A DNA stretch of 64,000 nucleotides from Nocardioides sp. NBC_00368 (GCF_036090055.1 NZ_CP107970.1:2730501-2794500); one strand, 5' to 3'. Shown: positions 27,198 through 35,011, numbered from the stretch's first letter. The notes: generated by a model not told the origin, from the letters alone. Translations and numbers: made by a program.

Positions 27198-27299
27198 CCG
27201 AGTCGGTAGTTGTGGCGGGCGAGACATGAGTTGTGGGTGACGAAAGTCGACTTTCGTCACCCACAACTACGGTTTCGGCGCCCACAACCACCGACTCGG
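27198..27299. repeat. Composite palindromic repeat between convergent genes, copy 1
   Basis: The core at 27230-27267 is a perfect 38-bp palindrome with half-site GTTGTGGGTGACGAAAGTC. It is flanked by an outer inverted pair, CCGAGTCGGTAGTTGTGG at 27198 and its near complement ending at 27299. A related element lies at 47183-47291. Both are in gaps between 3' ends of convergent genes, so they may act as terminators or be REP-like elements. Confidence 0.85.
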
Positions 27300-27305
27300 C
27301 TGGGG

Positions 27306-28337
27306 TCAGTCGGCGACGTCGACGTGGACGTGGTCGCGGTGCTCGAGGATGGCCTGGTCGCCGCCGCGGGGTGGGACCTCGTAGTCACGCCAGCCGGCGG
27401 CGGAGCGCCACTTGGTCCAGATGCGGTCGTCGTAGATGACGGTCTCGATGTCGAGGCGGTCGGCGTTGGCGACGAGGTACTGGGCCAGGGACCAGCCCTT
27501 GATGTTGTTGCGCGCGTTGATCGGCCGGAAGAAGTAGTCGACCGCGCGGCCCTCGTAGTGGGCCGAGCCGGCCATGTGGCCGGTGGTCACTCCGCCGGGC
27601 TGGAAGCCGCCTTCGGGAAGGCGCCCGTAGGCCTGGCGTACGTCATCGCGCAGCGCCTCCGCACGCGAGGTGAGCCCGGCGCCGCTGAGCCGGTCCGAGA
27701 CCTCGTCGGCACCGCCCTTGACGACGCAGGAGAACGCCTCGGGGGTGTTGCCGGTCAGCGCCGAGGCCAGGGCGCGTGCCTCCGGCTCGGCGTCGCGGTA
27801 GCTGTCGCGCGAGCCGTCGCTGATCTGCTGGGCGACGCCCGGCACGGACTGCTGGCGGTAGTCGGCGACGCCGGAGAGCCGGTCGTAGAGGGCGGCCGCC
27901 TTGGCCGGGTCCCGGTCGAGCGAGTGGTCGGCGAGCTCGGCGGCCAGGACGACCGAGGCTGCACGGGCGGGGAGCCCGCGGCGTACGGCCTCGGCGGCGA
28001 TCGCTGAGGCGCGTTCGGCCTGGTCGGAGGAGAGGTCGTAGGTCTCGCCCTCGGAGGTGACGGTGCAGGCCTCACGAGAGAGGACCGGGATGCCGCTGAC
28101 TCCGACGCCGAGAAGGCGCAGGCCGGCGAAGACCAGGGCGACGGCGATCACGATGCCGAGCACGATGAGGTGCTTGCGCACCGGACGCAGCTGCTTGCGG
28201 GCCTCCCGTGCCGACTTCCGCAGCGCCTCGCGCGCCGGCTCCGGGAGCCTCGGTCCGGAAGCGCCCGGAGCAGGAGGCCGCGGCCCCGCGGGCGGGATGG
28301 TCGGCGGGCCCGTCGGGGTCCCCGGCTGTGCGCTCAC
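27306..28337 (-). CDS. Membrane-anchored protein paralogous to the convergent gene
   Basis: A 343-residue protein read from GTG 28337 (GTG 28352 possible). A proline-rich cytoplasmic tail (1-55) precedes a transmembrane helix (KHLIVLGIVIAVALVFAGL). The external part contains RRGLPARAASVVLAAEL and ARALASALTGNTPEAFSC, which align with the neighbour at 26340. It lacks the QES and LGLFQQRPS segment and so probably any lytic activity. The C-terminal domain (HYEGRAVDYFFRP, VIYDDRIW, DHVHVDV) fits the ARB_07466-like C-terminal family. It is likely a cell-envelope protein of unknown task. Confidence 0.77.
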   Translation of the reverse strand: MSAQPGTPTGPPTIPPAGPRPPAPGASGPRLPEPAREALRKSAREARKQLRPVRKHLIVLGIVIAVALVFAGLRLLGVGVSGIPVLSREACTVTSEGETYDLSSDQAERASAIAAEAVRRGLPARAASVVLAAELADHSLDRDPAKAAALYDRLSGVADYRQQSVPGVAQQISDGSRDSYRDAEPEARALASALTGNTPEAFSCVVKGGADEVSDRLSGAGLTSRAEALRDDVRQAYGRLPEGGFQPGGVTTGHMAGSAHYEGRAVDYFFRPINARNNIKGWSLAQYLVANADRLDIETVIYDDRIWTKWRSAAGWRDYEVPPRGGDQAILEHRDHVHVDVAD

Positions 28338-28383
28338 GCCACCAATCTTCACCTACGGGGCAAACCCCGCCCGGCGCGAGCTC

Positions 28384-29481
28384 TCACTCGGCCAGGCGGG
28401 CGACGGCCGCGTCGACGCGCTCGTCGGTGGCGGTGAAGGCGATGCGTACGTGCTGGCTGCCGGCACGACCGTAGAAGGTGCCGGGAGCGGCGAGGATGCC
28501 GCGCTCGGCCAGCCATTCGACGGTGTCCCAGCAGTCCTCGTCACGGGTCGACCACAGGTAGAGCGAGGCCTCGGAGTGGTCGATGCGGAAGCCGGCCGTC
28601 TCCAGCGCCGCCTTGAGCTTGGCGCGCCGGGCGGCGTAGCGGGCGTGCTGCTCCTTGGCGTGCTGGTCGTCGGCGAGCGCGGTCACCATGGCGACCTGCT
28701 GCGGACCGGGCATCATCAGGCCGAGGTTCTTACGGACCTCGAGGAGCTCGGCGAGAATCGAGGCGTCACCGGCGACGAAGGCCTCCCGGTAGCCCGCGAG
28801 ATTGGAGCGCTTCGAGAGCGAGTGGACGGCAAGCAGACCGTCGAACGAACCACCGCACACGTCCGGGTGCAGCACGGAGACCGGCGAGGCCTCCCAGGCG
28901 CACTCGATGTAGCACTCGTCGGAGATCAGCAGCGTGCCGCGCTCGCGGGCCCACTCGACCGTCTTGCGCAGGTGCTCGACCGGGAGCACCCGGCCGCTCG
29001 GGTTGGACGGCGAGTTGATCCACAGGATGCGCGGCGCCTTCGGGCCCAGCGCGACCAGCGAGTCGGTGGCGACGGTGTCGGCGCCGACCAGGGCCGCGGA
29101 GACCTCGTAGGTCGGGTAGGCCAGCTCCGGGTAGGCGACCAGGTCACCCTGGCCGACCCCCAGGTGCAGCGGCAGCGAGCCGATCAGCTCCTTGGAGCCG
29201 ATCACGGGGAGCACGTTCTCGAGCCCGAGACCCGAGACCCCGTGGTTGCGCGCGAGCCAGTCGATCGCGGCCTGACGCACCGCGGGCGTGCCGATCGTGG
29301 TCGGGTAGCCCGGTGAGTCGGCCGCCTCGGCGAGGGCCTTCTGGATCACCGCGGGCGTCGGGTCGACCGGCGTGCCGATCGAGAGGTCGACCAGCCCACC
29401 GGCATGCGCCGACGCCTTCTCCTTGAAGGGAACGAGCTTGTCCCAGGGGAAATCAGGCAGACGCTGTGAGACCGGGATCAT
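28384..29481 (-). CDS. dapC: Succinyldiaminopimelate transaminase
   Basis: A 365-residue class I/II aminotransferase of the actinobacterial DapC type. The PLP lysine lies in SLSKRSNLAGYREAFVAGD (about residue 229), with WINSPSNPSGRVL and LISDECYIE as the substrate/cofactor motifs. It converts N-succinyl-2-amino-6-oxopimelate to N-succinyl-LL-diaminopimelate. Its ATG shares one base with the ferredoxin stop codon, so the two are one operon, the same fdx-dapC arrangement recalled from M. tuberculosis (Rv1177-Rv1178). Confidence 0.93.
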   Translation of the reverse strand: MIPVSQRLPDFPWDKLVPFKEKASAHAGGLVDLSIGTPVDPTPAVIQKALAEAADSPGYPTTIGTPAVRQAAIDWLARNHGVSGLGLENVLPVIGSKELIGSLPLHLGVGQGDLVAYPELAYPTYEVSAALVGADTVATDSLVALGPKAPRILWINSPSNPSGRVLPVEHLRKTVEWARERGTLLISDECYIECAWEASPVSVLHPDVCGGSFDGLLAVHSLSKRSNLAGYREAFVAGDASILAELLEVRKNLGLMMPGPQQVAMVTALADDQHAKEQHARYAARRAKLKAALETAGFRIDHSEASLYLWSTRDEDCWDTVEWLAERGILAAPGTFYGRAGSQHVRIAFTATDERVDAAVARLAE

Positions 29482-29804
29482 CAGTCCTGGTTCTGCGGGG
29501 GCAGAGCGGCGACGAACGGGTGGTCCTTGTCGATCTCACCCATGCGGGCGGCACCGCCCGGCGAGCCGAGGTCGTCGAAGAACTTGACGTTGGCGTCGTA
29601 GTACTCCTTCCACTCCTCCGGGGTGTCGTCCTCGTAGAAGATCGCCTCGGGCGGGCACACCGGCTCGCAGGCGCCGCAGTCGACACACTCGTCGGGGTGG
29701 ATGTAGAGCATCCGCTTGCCCTCGTAGATGCAGTCCACCGGACACTCGTCGACGCAAGCCTTGTCCTTCACGTCAACACAGGGCTGGGCGATGACGTACG
29801 TCAT
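29481..29804 (-). CDS. fdxA: Seven-iron ferredoxin
   Basis: A 107-residue protein from ATG 29804 with GGAGG seven bases upstream. Cys spacing in PCVDVKDKACVDECPVDCIYEG and ECVDCGACEPVCPPEA fits a 3Fe-4S plus 4Fe-4S ferredoxin. The tail after residue 70 is the acidic extension of actinobacterial FdxA/FdxC. It carries electrons for reductases such as cytochrome P450 partners; none is encoded nearby. It is coupled to dapC. The exact orthologue letter (A or C) is not certain. Confidence 0.93.
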   Translation of the reverse strand: MTYVIAQPCVDVKDKACVDECPVDCIYEGKRMLYIHPDECVDCGACEPVCPPEAIFYEDDTPEEWKEYYDANVKFFDDLGSPGGAARMGEIDKDHPFVAALPPQNQD

Positions 29805-29883
29805 TCGGGGCTCCTCCAAGCGGGGTATCACGAAAGTCAGAGGGGCGCGACTGGCCCTTCAGGGGACAGCCTAGTATCCCCAC

Positions 29884-30777
29884 GTGCCTGCTCATCTCCT
29901 GGGACCACATGTCGTCGGCAAGCGGATCGTCATCCGCCGCCTCGTCCCGGGCGAGACCGGCCCCACCGGCGGCCCCGCCTTCACCGACATCCTCGGAGTC
30001 TGTACGTCCTGGGCCGACGGCACCGCCGTCATCGAGCGCGAGTCCGGGGAGCAGGTGAGCGTGCCGGTCGCCGAGATCGTCTCCGGCAAACCGGTGCCGC
30101 CGCGGCCCAACGTACGACTGCGGATCGGGGTACGCGAGGCCGAACTGCTCAGCGCCGCGATCTTCCCCGGCACCACCTCCGAGCCGCTGGGCGAGTGGGT
30201 GCTCTTCGACCACGAGGTCTCGGTCCGACGACGGCCCAACTCGGCGCTGGCGATCGGCGACCCCGGCATCGAGCTGGAGGCGGCGATCGACAGGATCGAG
30301 AGCTACTACCGGAGTCGCCACAAGCGACCGCGCGCCAAGATCGAGGTCGGCTCCACGGCCGAGGAGGCTCTGGTCGCGCGCGGCTGGGTCGAGGACGTGA
30401 CCGTGGAGTTCCAGCTGGCCGGCCTCGCCGCCACCCGCCGCATCCTGCCGCCCCCCGTCGAGGACGCCCGCGTCGAGACCGTGGCCGGGACCGACGGCGC
30501 GCAGGTGCTGATCACCCTCGGCGAGACCGCCCGGATCATGGGCACGATGGAGCGTGACTGGCTGGCGATCCACGACCTCGAGGTCGCCGAGTCGCACCGC
30601 CGCCAGGGACTGGCCACCAAGGCCCTCGCCACCCTGCTCGAGTGGGGTGCCGAGCGCGGCGCCCGGGCCGCCTGGCTGCACGTGGAGACCACCAACGACC
30701 CCGGCCTCGCGCTCTACGAGTCCCTCGGCTTCACCGAGCACCACCGCTGCCGCTACTACGCCTCGCCCACGCCGTAG
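29884..30777 (+). CDS. GNAT acetyltransferase with N-terminal SH3-like domain (Rv0428c-like)
   Basis: A 297-residue protein from GTG 29884, divergent from fdxA. The first 60 residues (HVVGKRIVIRRLVPGETGPT and following) form a beta-rich SH3-like segment seen in Rv0428c-type acetyltransferases. A middle region of unclear fold follows. The C-terminal GNAT domain has VAESHRRQGLATKALATLLEW (acetyl-CoA loop RRQGLA) and the ALYESLGF motif. Substrate unknown. Confidence 0.83.
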   Translation: MPAHLLGPHVVGKRIVIRRLVPGETGPTGGPAFTDILGVCTSWADGTAVIERESGEQVSVPVAEIVSGKPVPPRPNVRLRIGVREAELLSAAIFPGTTSEPLGEWVLFDHEVSVRRRPNSALAIGDPGIELEAAIDRIESYYRSRHKRPRAKIEVGSTAEEALVARGWVEDVTVEFQLAGLAATRRILPPPVEDARVETVAGTDGAQVLITLGETARIMGTMERDWLAIHDLEVAESHRRQGLATKALATLLEWGAERGARAAWLHVETTNDPGLALYESLGFTEHHRCRYYASPTP

Positions 30778-30867
30778 CGAAGCCGTCCGGGCCCGCTCAC
30801 CCGGAGTTCCGCGAGTGCTCATCTGCACCTGTTGAGGTGGTGGGAACCCCCCACCGAAGGAGCAACG

Positions 30868-31818
30868 ATGGAATCGGGCATCAGCATCACCAGGCGAGGA
30901 ATCCTCTCATCCGCGGGCGCACTGGGCGTGGCCGCAGCGGCCGGTACGACGTTGGGCGGCGCCCTGCCCGCAGCCGGCGTCACTGCGTACGAAAGGCCTT
31001 CGGGTGACGCCTTGATCGGCAAGGCCAAGGCTCCAGACCTGCACGTGATGAGCTTCAACATCCGCTACGACCGCGAAGGCACGCAGCCGGGGCAGCCCGA
31101 CTACTGGCCCGAGCGCAAACCCCTGGTCACCGAGCTCGTCGAACTCGAGAAGTCGACGATCCTGGGCGTCCAGGAGGCCGAGTTCGGCCAGCTTGGTGCG
31201 CTCGAGGCCGGGCTCGGGCCGAAGTACCGGATGCTCGGCTTCGGCCGTGACGGCGGCGCCGGCGGGGAGTACTCCTCGGTCTTCTACGACGCCTCCCGGC
31301 TCGAGGCCCTGTGGTGGGACCAGTTCTGGCTCTCCGACACCCCCGATCTGATCGGCTCGGCGACCTGGGGCAACTCGGTGACCCGGATCGTGACCTGGGT
31401 ACGGTTCCGCGACCTGGCGACGGGCACGGAGTTCCTGCACGTCAACTCGCACTTCGACCATCAGTCCGAGAACGCCCGCGTCCGGAGTGCGGAGGTCGTC
31501 CGCTCGCTCATCGCCGGCACCGGCCTGCCGGCTGTCTTCACCGCCGACTGCAACGCCGCGGCCGAGGCCTCGGCGTCCTACACGACGCTGGTGACCGACG
31601 GTGGCCTCGTCGACACCTGGCTCGCAGGCACCCAGCTGACCCCGCGTGTCGGCACCTTCCCCAACTACGGCACGCCCTCCCCGACCGGCAACCGGATCGA
31701 CTGGATCCTGACGACGCCTGGGATCACCGTGAAGGAGTCCGCGATCAACACCTGGACCAAGGACGGTCGCTGGCCCAGCGACCACACTCCCGTCCAGGCG
31801 CTCGTACGCCTACCCTGA
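30868..31818 (+). CDS. Tat-exported endonuclease/exonuclease/phosphatase family protein
   Basis: A 316-residue protein from ATG 30868, with GAAGGAG upstream. The N-terminus ISITRRGILSSAGALGVAAA is a Tat signal with twin arginines and an Ala-rich core. The mature part shows EEP motifs: VMSFNIRYD (about 62), LGVQEAEFGQL (metal Glu), VNSHFDHQS, FTADCNAA (in place of the usual GDFN) and SDHTPVQALV at the end. It may cleave nucleic acids or phosphoesters outside the cell. The FTADCN variant keeps Asp and Asn, so activity is plausible. Its 3' end overlaps the next, convergent gene by nine bases. Confidence 0.87.
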   Translation: MESGISITRRGILSSAGALGVAAAAGTTLGGALPAAGVTAYERPSGDALIGKAKAPDLHVMSFNIRYDREGTQPGQPDYWPERKPLVTELVELEKSTILGVQEAEFGQLGALEAGLGPKYRMLGFGRDGGAGGEYSSVFYDASRLEALWWDQFWLSDTPDLIGSATWGNSVTRIVTWVRFRDLATGTEFLHVNSHFDHQSENARVRSAEVVRSLIAGTGLPAVFTADCNAAAEASASYTTLVTDGGLVDTWLAGTQLTPRVGTFPNYGTPSPTGNRIDWILTTPGITVKESAINTWTKDGRWPSDHTPVQALVRLP

Positions 31819-32199
31819 CAGCAGGTCCCAGAGGTTTCCGAAGGGATCCCTGAAGACCTGGAGCGTCCCGTAGGGCTCCTCGCGGACGGGCCCGACGAGC
31901 TCGATCCCGGCGGCGACCAGCCGCTCGTACGCAGCACCGAAGTCATCCACCCGCAGGAAGAACGTCACCCGGCCGCCGGTCTGGTCGCCGACCCTCGCGG
32001 CCTGCTCCGGGCCGTCGGCCCGGGCGAGCAGGAAACCGGTGCCGCCGCCGGGCGGACGTACGACCACCCAGCGCTTCGGGCGGCCGTCGTTCGTGGTCGA
32101 CGGGGCGTCCTCGGCGACCTCGAACCCGAGTACGTCGCGGAAGAACACCACCGCCTCGTCGTAGTCGGGAACGACGAACGTGACCAGGTCCAGATGCAT
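31810..32199 (-). CDS. VOC (glyoxalase/bleomycin resistance) family protein
   Basis: A 129-residue protein from ATG 32199, with AGGAGG five bases upstream, which rules out longer starts. Two beta-alpha-beta-beta-beta units are visible: MHLDLVTFVVPDYDEAVVFFRDVLGFEV, then VTFFLRVDDFGAAYERLVAAG, ending in FRDPFGNLWDLLSG with the metal-site Glu replaced by Asp. Members bind metal and act as dioxygenases, glyoxalases or drug-binding proteins. Function open. Confidence 0.87.
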   Translation of the reverse strand: MHLDLVTFVVPDYDEAVVFFRDVLGFEVAEDAPSTTNDGRPKRWVVVRPPGGGTGFLLARADGPEQAARVGDQTGGRVTFFLRVDDFGAAYERLVAAGIELVGPVREEPYGTLQVFRDPFGNLWDLLSG

Positions 32200-32233
32200 C
32201 CTGTCCTCCTCAGCGGGGCCATGGGGTGACCAA

Positions 32234-32539
32234 CCTGACATCGACACCGAGGTGTTCGTCTCGGCAGCGAGCCTCTGGGAGATCTCCAGCAAGACCCGGC
32301 TCAGCAAGCTTCCCGGCGGAGGCACCCTGGCAGCCACCTTCGAGGACCGTACCCGACTTCACGTCCTGGAGCGGCTGCCGATGGATTTCAACCACTCACG
32401 CCTCGCCGGAGAGCTCGACTGGGATCACCGCGACCCTTTCGACCGCATGCTCGCCGCTCAGAGCATGCTCGAGAACCTTCCCCTCGTGACCGAGGACAGC
32501 AGGTTGCAGGCGTACGAGTCCATCCACACCATCTGGTGA
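32234..32539 (+). pseudogene. Remnant of a VapC-type PIN-domain toxin, 5' end missing
   Basis: The translated segment (DTEVFVSAASLWEISSKTRL onward, then AGELDWDHRDPFDRMLAAQS and LVTEDSRLQAYESIHTIW) matches the C-terminal three quarters of VapC-like PIN nucleases. The N-terminal 35 or so residues, with the first catalytic Asp of the LLLDTHVLLW motif, are absent. The frame runs instead into the antisense of the VOC gene start. No antitoxin gene is present. It is best read as a decayed toxin gene; a short frame from 32180 exists but has no plausible start. Confidence 0.75.
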
Positions 32540-32548
32540 CCGCAGCGG

Positions 32549-33376
32549 TCAGCAGGTCTTCAGCGCCGGGGAGGCAGGGCCTTCGCGGGTCAGTGCGTCG
32601 AGGGTGAGCGCAATGGCGGAGACGCTCATCGGGATGAGCAGGTGCTCGGAGAGGTCGGCGGCGCAGGCGTCCTGGATGCGTACGTTGGTGGTGTTCGGAC
32701 CATCGGCCAGGAAGCCGGAGGTGTAGGGCACGACGACCTCGTCGGTGGCGGTGACGATCTGGGTGTAGGAGACGTCGCCCGGGGTCTCGTCGCCGGCGTT
32801 CAGGTCAGCGAGGAACGGAGACCCGGCGGTCTGCTGGGCGCACGAGACGCAGAGTCCGGTGGCGCCGGTCGCGCCGCCGTCCATGAGGATCGAGGTGCCG
32901 TGGTTGGACGGCGCGAGACCGATGAGGTCCTCGACGTAGGCGACACCACCGAGGTTCTTGATGTAGTAGCGCGGCATCATGCCGCCCTGCGAGTGACCGA
33001 CCAGGGAGACCTTGTCGGCGTCGGTGGCCGCGCGTACGCGCTCGATGAACTCACCCAGGTACGCAGCCGAGTCCCGGATGTCGCCGGTGGCGCGGTTGCC
33101 GTAGTCGAGCGAGTAGACGCAGAACCCGGCCCGCTTCATGGACAGCGAGATCGGGTCCAGCAGCGAGCGGCGGTCGCCGAAGGTGCCGTGCACCAGGATC
33201 ACCGGCGTCGGCCGCTGCGCCGAGGGTGCGCAGGCCCAGTCGTTGGACCCGGCGGGGTCGCCGTAGGGCGATCCCGGCAACGGGATCGCGGTCCGACCGG
33301 ATCCCGCGGCAGAGGCGGAGACCGGGGCGAGAACGAGTGCGGCGGCGGCGAGGAGACTCAGCAGAAACGGACGCAT
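32549..33376 (-). CDS. Secreted lipase/esterase, alpha/beta hydrolase fold
   Basis: A 275-residue protein from ATG 33376. The N-terminus MRPFLLSLLAAAALVLAPVS with an ASAAG end is a Sec signal peptide. The mature protein has VILVHGTFGD (oxyanion HG), the nucleophile elbow VGHSQGG, a later TDEVVVPY candidate Asp loop, and SEHLLIP with a candidate His. It resembles secreted triacylglycerol lipases of actinobacteria. Two cysteine pairs may form disulfides. It lies back-to-back with the aspartyl-tRNA synthetase leader. Confidence 0.87.
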   Translation of the reverse strand: MRPFLLSLLAAAALVLAPVSASAAGSGRTAIPLPGSPYGDPAGSNDWACAPSAQRPTPVILVHGTFGDRRSLLDPISLSMKRAGFCVYSLDYGNRATGDIRDSAAYLGEFIERVRAATDADKVSLVGHSQGGMMPRYYIKNLGGVAYVEDLIGLAPSNHGTSILMDGGATGATGLCVSCAQQTAGSPFLADLNAGDETPGDVSYTQIVTATDEVVVPYTSGFLADGPNTTNVRIQDACAADLSEHLLIPMSVSAIALTLDALTREGPASPALKTC

Positions 33377-33470
33377 GAACCACTCAACGAACCGATGTGA
33401 TCGGCGTCACGACCCGAAACCCGTTGGCGAGCGGCCAGGCGTGACATCTACGCTCGTCAGCGGCACCGCC

Positions 33471-33615
33471 GAGGAGTGACGACCCTCTGCCCACGTGGCA
33501 CGGCGGCGCCCGCGCGTCCGGCGTATCGACGAGAGGCTGATGACGCATCAGCGAAGGTGTGGTGGCACCGCGACCTAGCCCCCGCCCACACCTCCAGGGC
33601 CTCGCCACCTGGAGG
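33471..33615 (+). promoter_or_regulatory. Candidate translational T-box riboswitch upstream of the second aspartyl-tRNA synthetase
   Basis: A stem III-like hairpin GCTGATG-ACG-CATCAGC (33536-33552) is followed by AGGTGTGG (33555-33562), TGGCACC, GCG, a loop, CGC and CCACACCT (33586-33593). This is the antiterminator/antisequestrator layout with the TGGCACCGCG core. A competing hairpin, CCTCCAGG (33591-33598) with CCTGGAGG (33608-33615), buries the GGAGG ribosome site four bases before ATG 33620. The two folds exclude each other through 33591-33593. A GAGG/CCTC loop at 33471-33487 contains GAC as candidate specifier, which is less certain. Confidence 0.8.
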
Positions 33616-33619
33616 AATG

Positions 33620-34921
33620 ATGAAACCGATAGACCGTACGCTCGCCGCCCACCTCGCCACGGCCGCACCCGGCACCACCGTCCGGCTGTGTGGTCACGTG
33701 CACCGTCGTCGCGAGCTCGCCGCCGTGACGTTCCTGGTGCTGCGTGACCGCAGCGGCCTGGCGCAGGTGGTCATCAGACCGGCCGACGGGCAGCAGGCAC
33801 CACCCGAGGAGACGCCGGTCGAGGTGATCGGAATCGCCACCCTCGACCCACAGGCTCCCGGAGGTGTCGAGGTCACCTCACCGGCCGTCACGACGCTCTC
33901 CGAACCGGCTCTCACCCCGCCGGTCGAGCTGTGGCGCCCCGAGCTCGCGGCCGCGCTGCCGACGCTGCTCGACCATGCACCGGTGGCATGGCGCCACCCC
34001 GCGGTCCGTGCACGATGGGAGCTGGCCGCAGCGTCCCTGCGCGGCTTCCGCGAGACCCTCGACGCCGCCGGGTTCACCGAGGTCCACTCCCCCAAGATCG
34101 TCGACTCGGTGACCGAGTCGGGCGCCAACGTCTTCGAGATCGACTACTTCGGGCGGCCGGCCTACCTCGCCCAGTCGCCGCAGTTCTACAAGCAGCAGCT
34201 GGTCGGAGTCTTCGAACGGGTCTACGAGGTCGGGCCGGTCTTCCGCGCCGAGCCGCACGACACGGTGCGACACCTCGCCGAGTACGTCAGCCTCGACGTC
34301 GAGCTCGGCTTCATCCGCGACCACCGGGATGTGCTCGCCGTTCTCCGGGATGTGGTCGCCGGGATGCGGAGGGAAATCGAGACGTACGCGGCCGGGGCGG
34401 TCGAGCGGCTCGACCTGAAGCTGCCCGTCGTGCCCGAGGAGATACCGGTCATCCACTTCGCCGACGCGCTGAAGCTGGTCGGGGCGCCCGGGGACGAGCC
34501 CGACCTCGCCCCCGAGCACGAGCGTGCGCTCGGGGCATGGGCTCAGGAGGCGTACGGCTCCGACTTCTTGGCCGTCGAGGGCTACCCGATGCGGAAGCGG
34601 CCGTTCTACACCCATCCGTGGTCTCGACAGGCTCGACCAACAGGGGACGGGAGCAACAGCTTCGACCTGCTCTTCCGTGGCCTGGAACTGGTGACCGGTG
34701 GCCAGCGACTGCACCGGCTCACCGACTACGAAGCCGCGATCCGGGGGCGCGGCGAGGAGCCGACGGCGTACGCCTCGTATCTGCAGGCCTTCGCGCACGG
34801 GATGCCACCCCACGGTGGCTTCGCGCTGGGCCTGGAGCGGTGGGTCGCACGCCTCGTCGAAGCCGCCAACATCCGCGAGGTCACCCTGTTCCCCAGGGAC
34901 CTGCACCGCCTGACCCCATAG
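33620..34921 (+). CDS. Second, short aspartyl-tRNA synthetase (probably non-discriminating type)
   Basis: A 433-residue class II synthetase; ATG 33620 is chosen for GGAGG at four bases. It has an OB-fold anticodon domain (1-100), then motif 1 to 2 (FTEVHSPKIV, FRAEPHDTVRH) and motif 3 GLERWVARLVEAANIREVTLFPRD. It lacks the roughly 100-residue GAD insertion of standard bacterial AspRS (about 590 residues), so it resembles archaeal/non-discriminating enzymes annotated aspartate-tRNA(Asn) ligase. Around residues 331-341 (HPWSRQARPTG) a dispersed DNA repeat adds residues before GDGSNSFDLLFRG. It is probably a second copy beside a housekeeping aspS elsewhere. Confidence 0.9.
   Translation: MKPIDRTLAAHLATAAPGTTVRLCGHVHRRRELAAVTFLVLRDRSGLAQVVIRPADGQQAPPEETPVEVIGIATLDPQAPGGVEVTSPAVTTLSEPALTPPVELWRPELAAALPTLLDHAPVAWRHPAVRARWELAAASLRGFRETLDAAGFTEVHSPKIVDSVTESGANVFEIDYFGRPAYLAQSPQFYKQQLVGVFERVYEVGPVFRAEPHDTVRHLAEYVSLDVELGFIRDHRDVLAVLRDVVAGMRREIETYAAGAVERLDLKLPVVPEEIPVIHFADALKLVGAPGDEPDLAPEHERALGAWAQEAYGSDFLAVEGYPMRKRPFYTHPWSRQARPTGDGSNSFDLLFRGLELVTGGQRLHRLTDYEAAIRGRGEEPTAYASYLQAFAHGMPPHGGFALGLERWVARLVEAANIREVTLFPRDLHRLTP
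34618..34643. repeat. Dispersed repeat inside the aspartyl-tRNA synthetase gene
   Basis: GTGGTCTCGACAGGCTCGAC and adjoining CAAC lie in frame and encode WSRQARPT, residues absent from the usual family sequence at this point. The TCTCGACA core is shared with the intergenic hairpin at 34965-35011 and resembles the element in rseA. It looks like an insertion that kept the frame. Confidence 0.6.
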
Positions 34922-34964
34922 TCGTCGGTCGAGGGCCACTTCGTTCAGACCCTCGCGCCAGCGA

Positions 34965-35011
34965 GCGTGTCGAGACCAACACAGTCAGCGACCGTGTTGG
35001 TCTCGACACGC
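34965..35011. terminator. 18-bp stem hairpin between convergent genes
   Basis: GCGTGTCGAGACCAACAC (34965-34982) pairs perfectly with 34994-35011 across an 11-base loop. It lies between the aspartyl-tRNA synthetase stop and the VanW-type gene stop. It may be a bidirectional terminator or a REP-like element; its core matches the repeat inserted in the synthetase gene. Confidence 0.75.
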
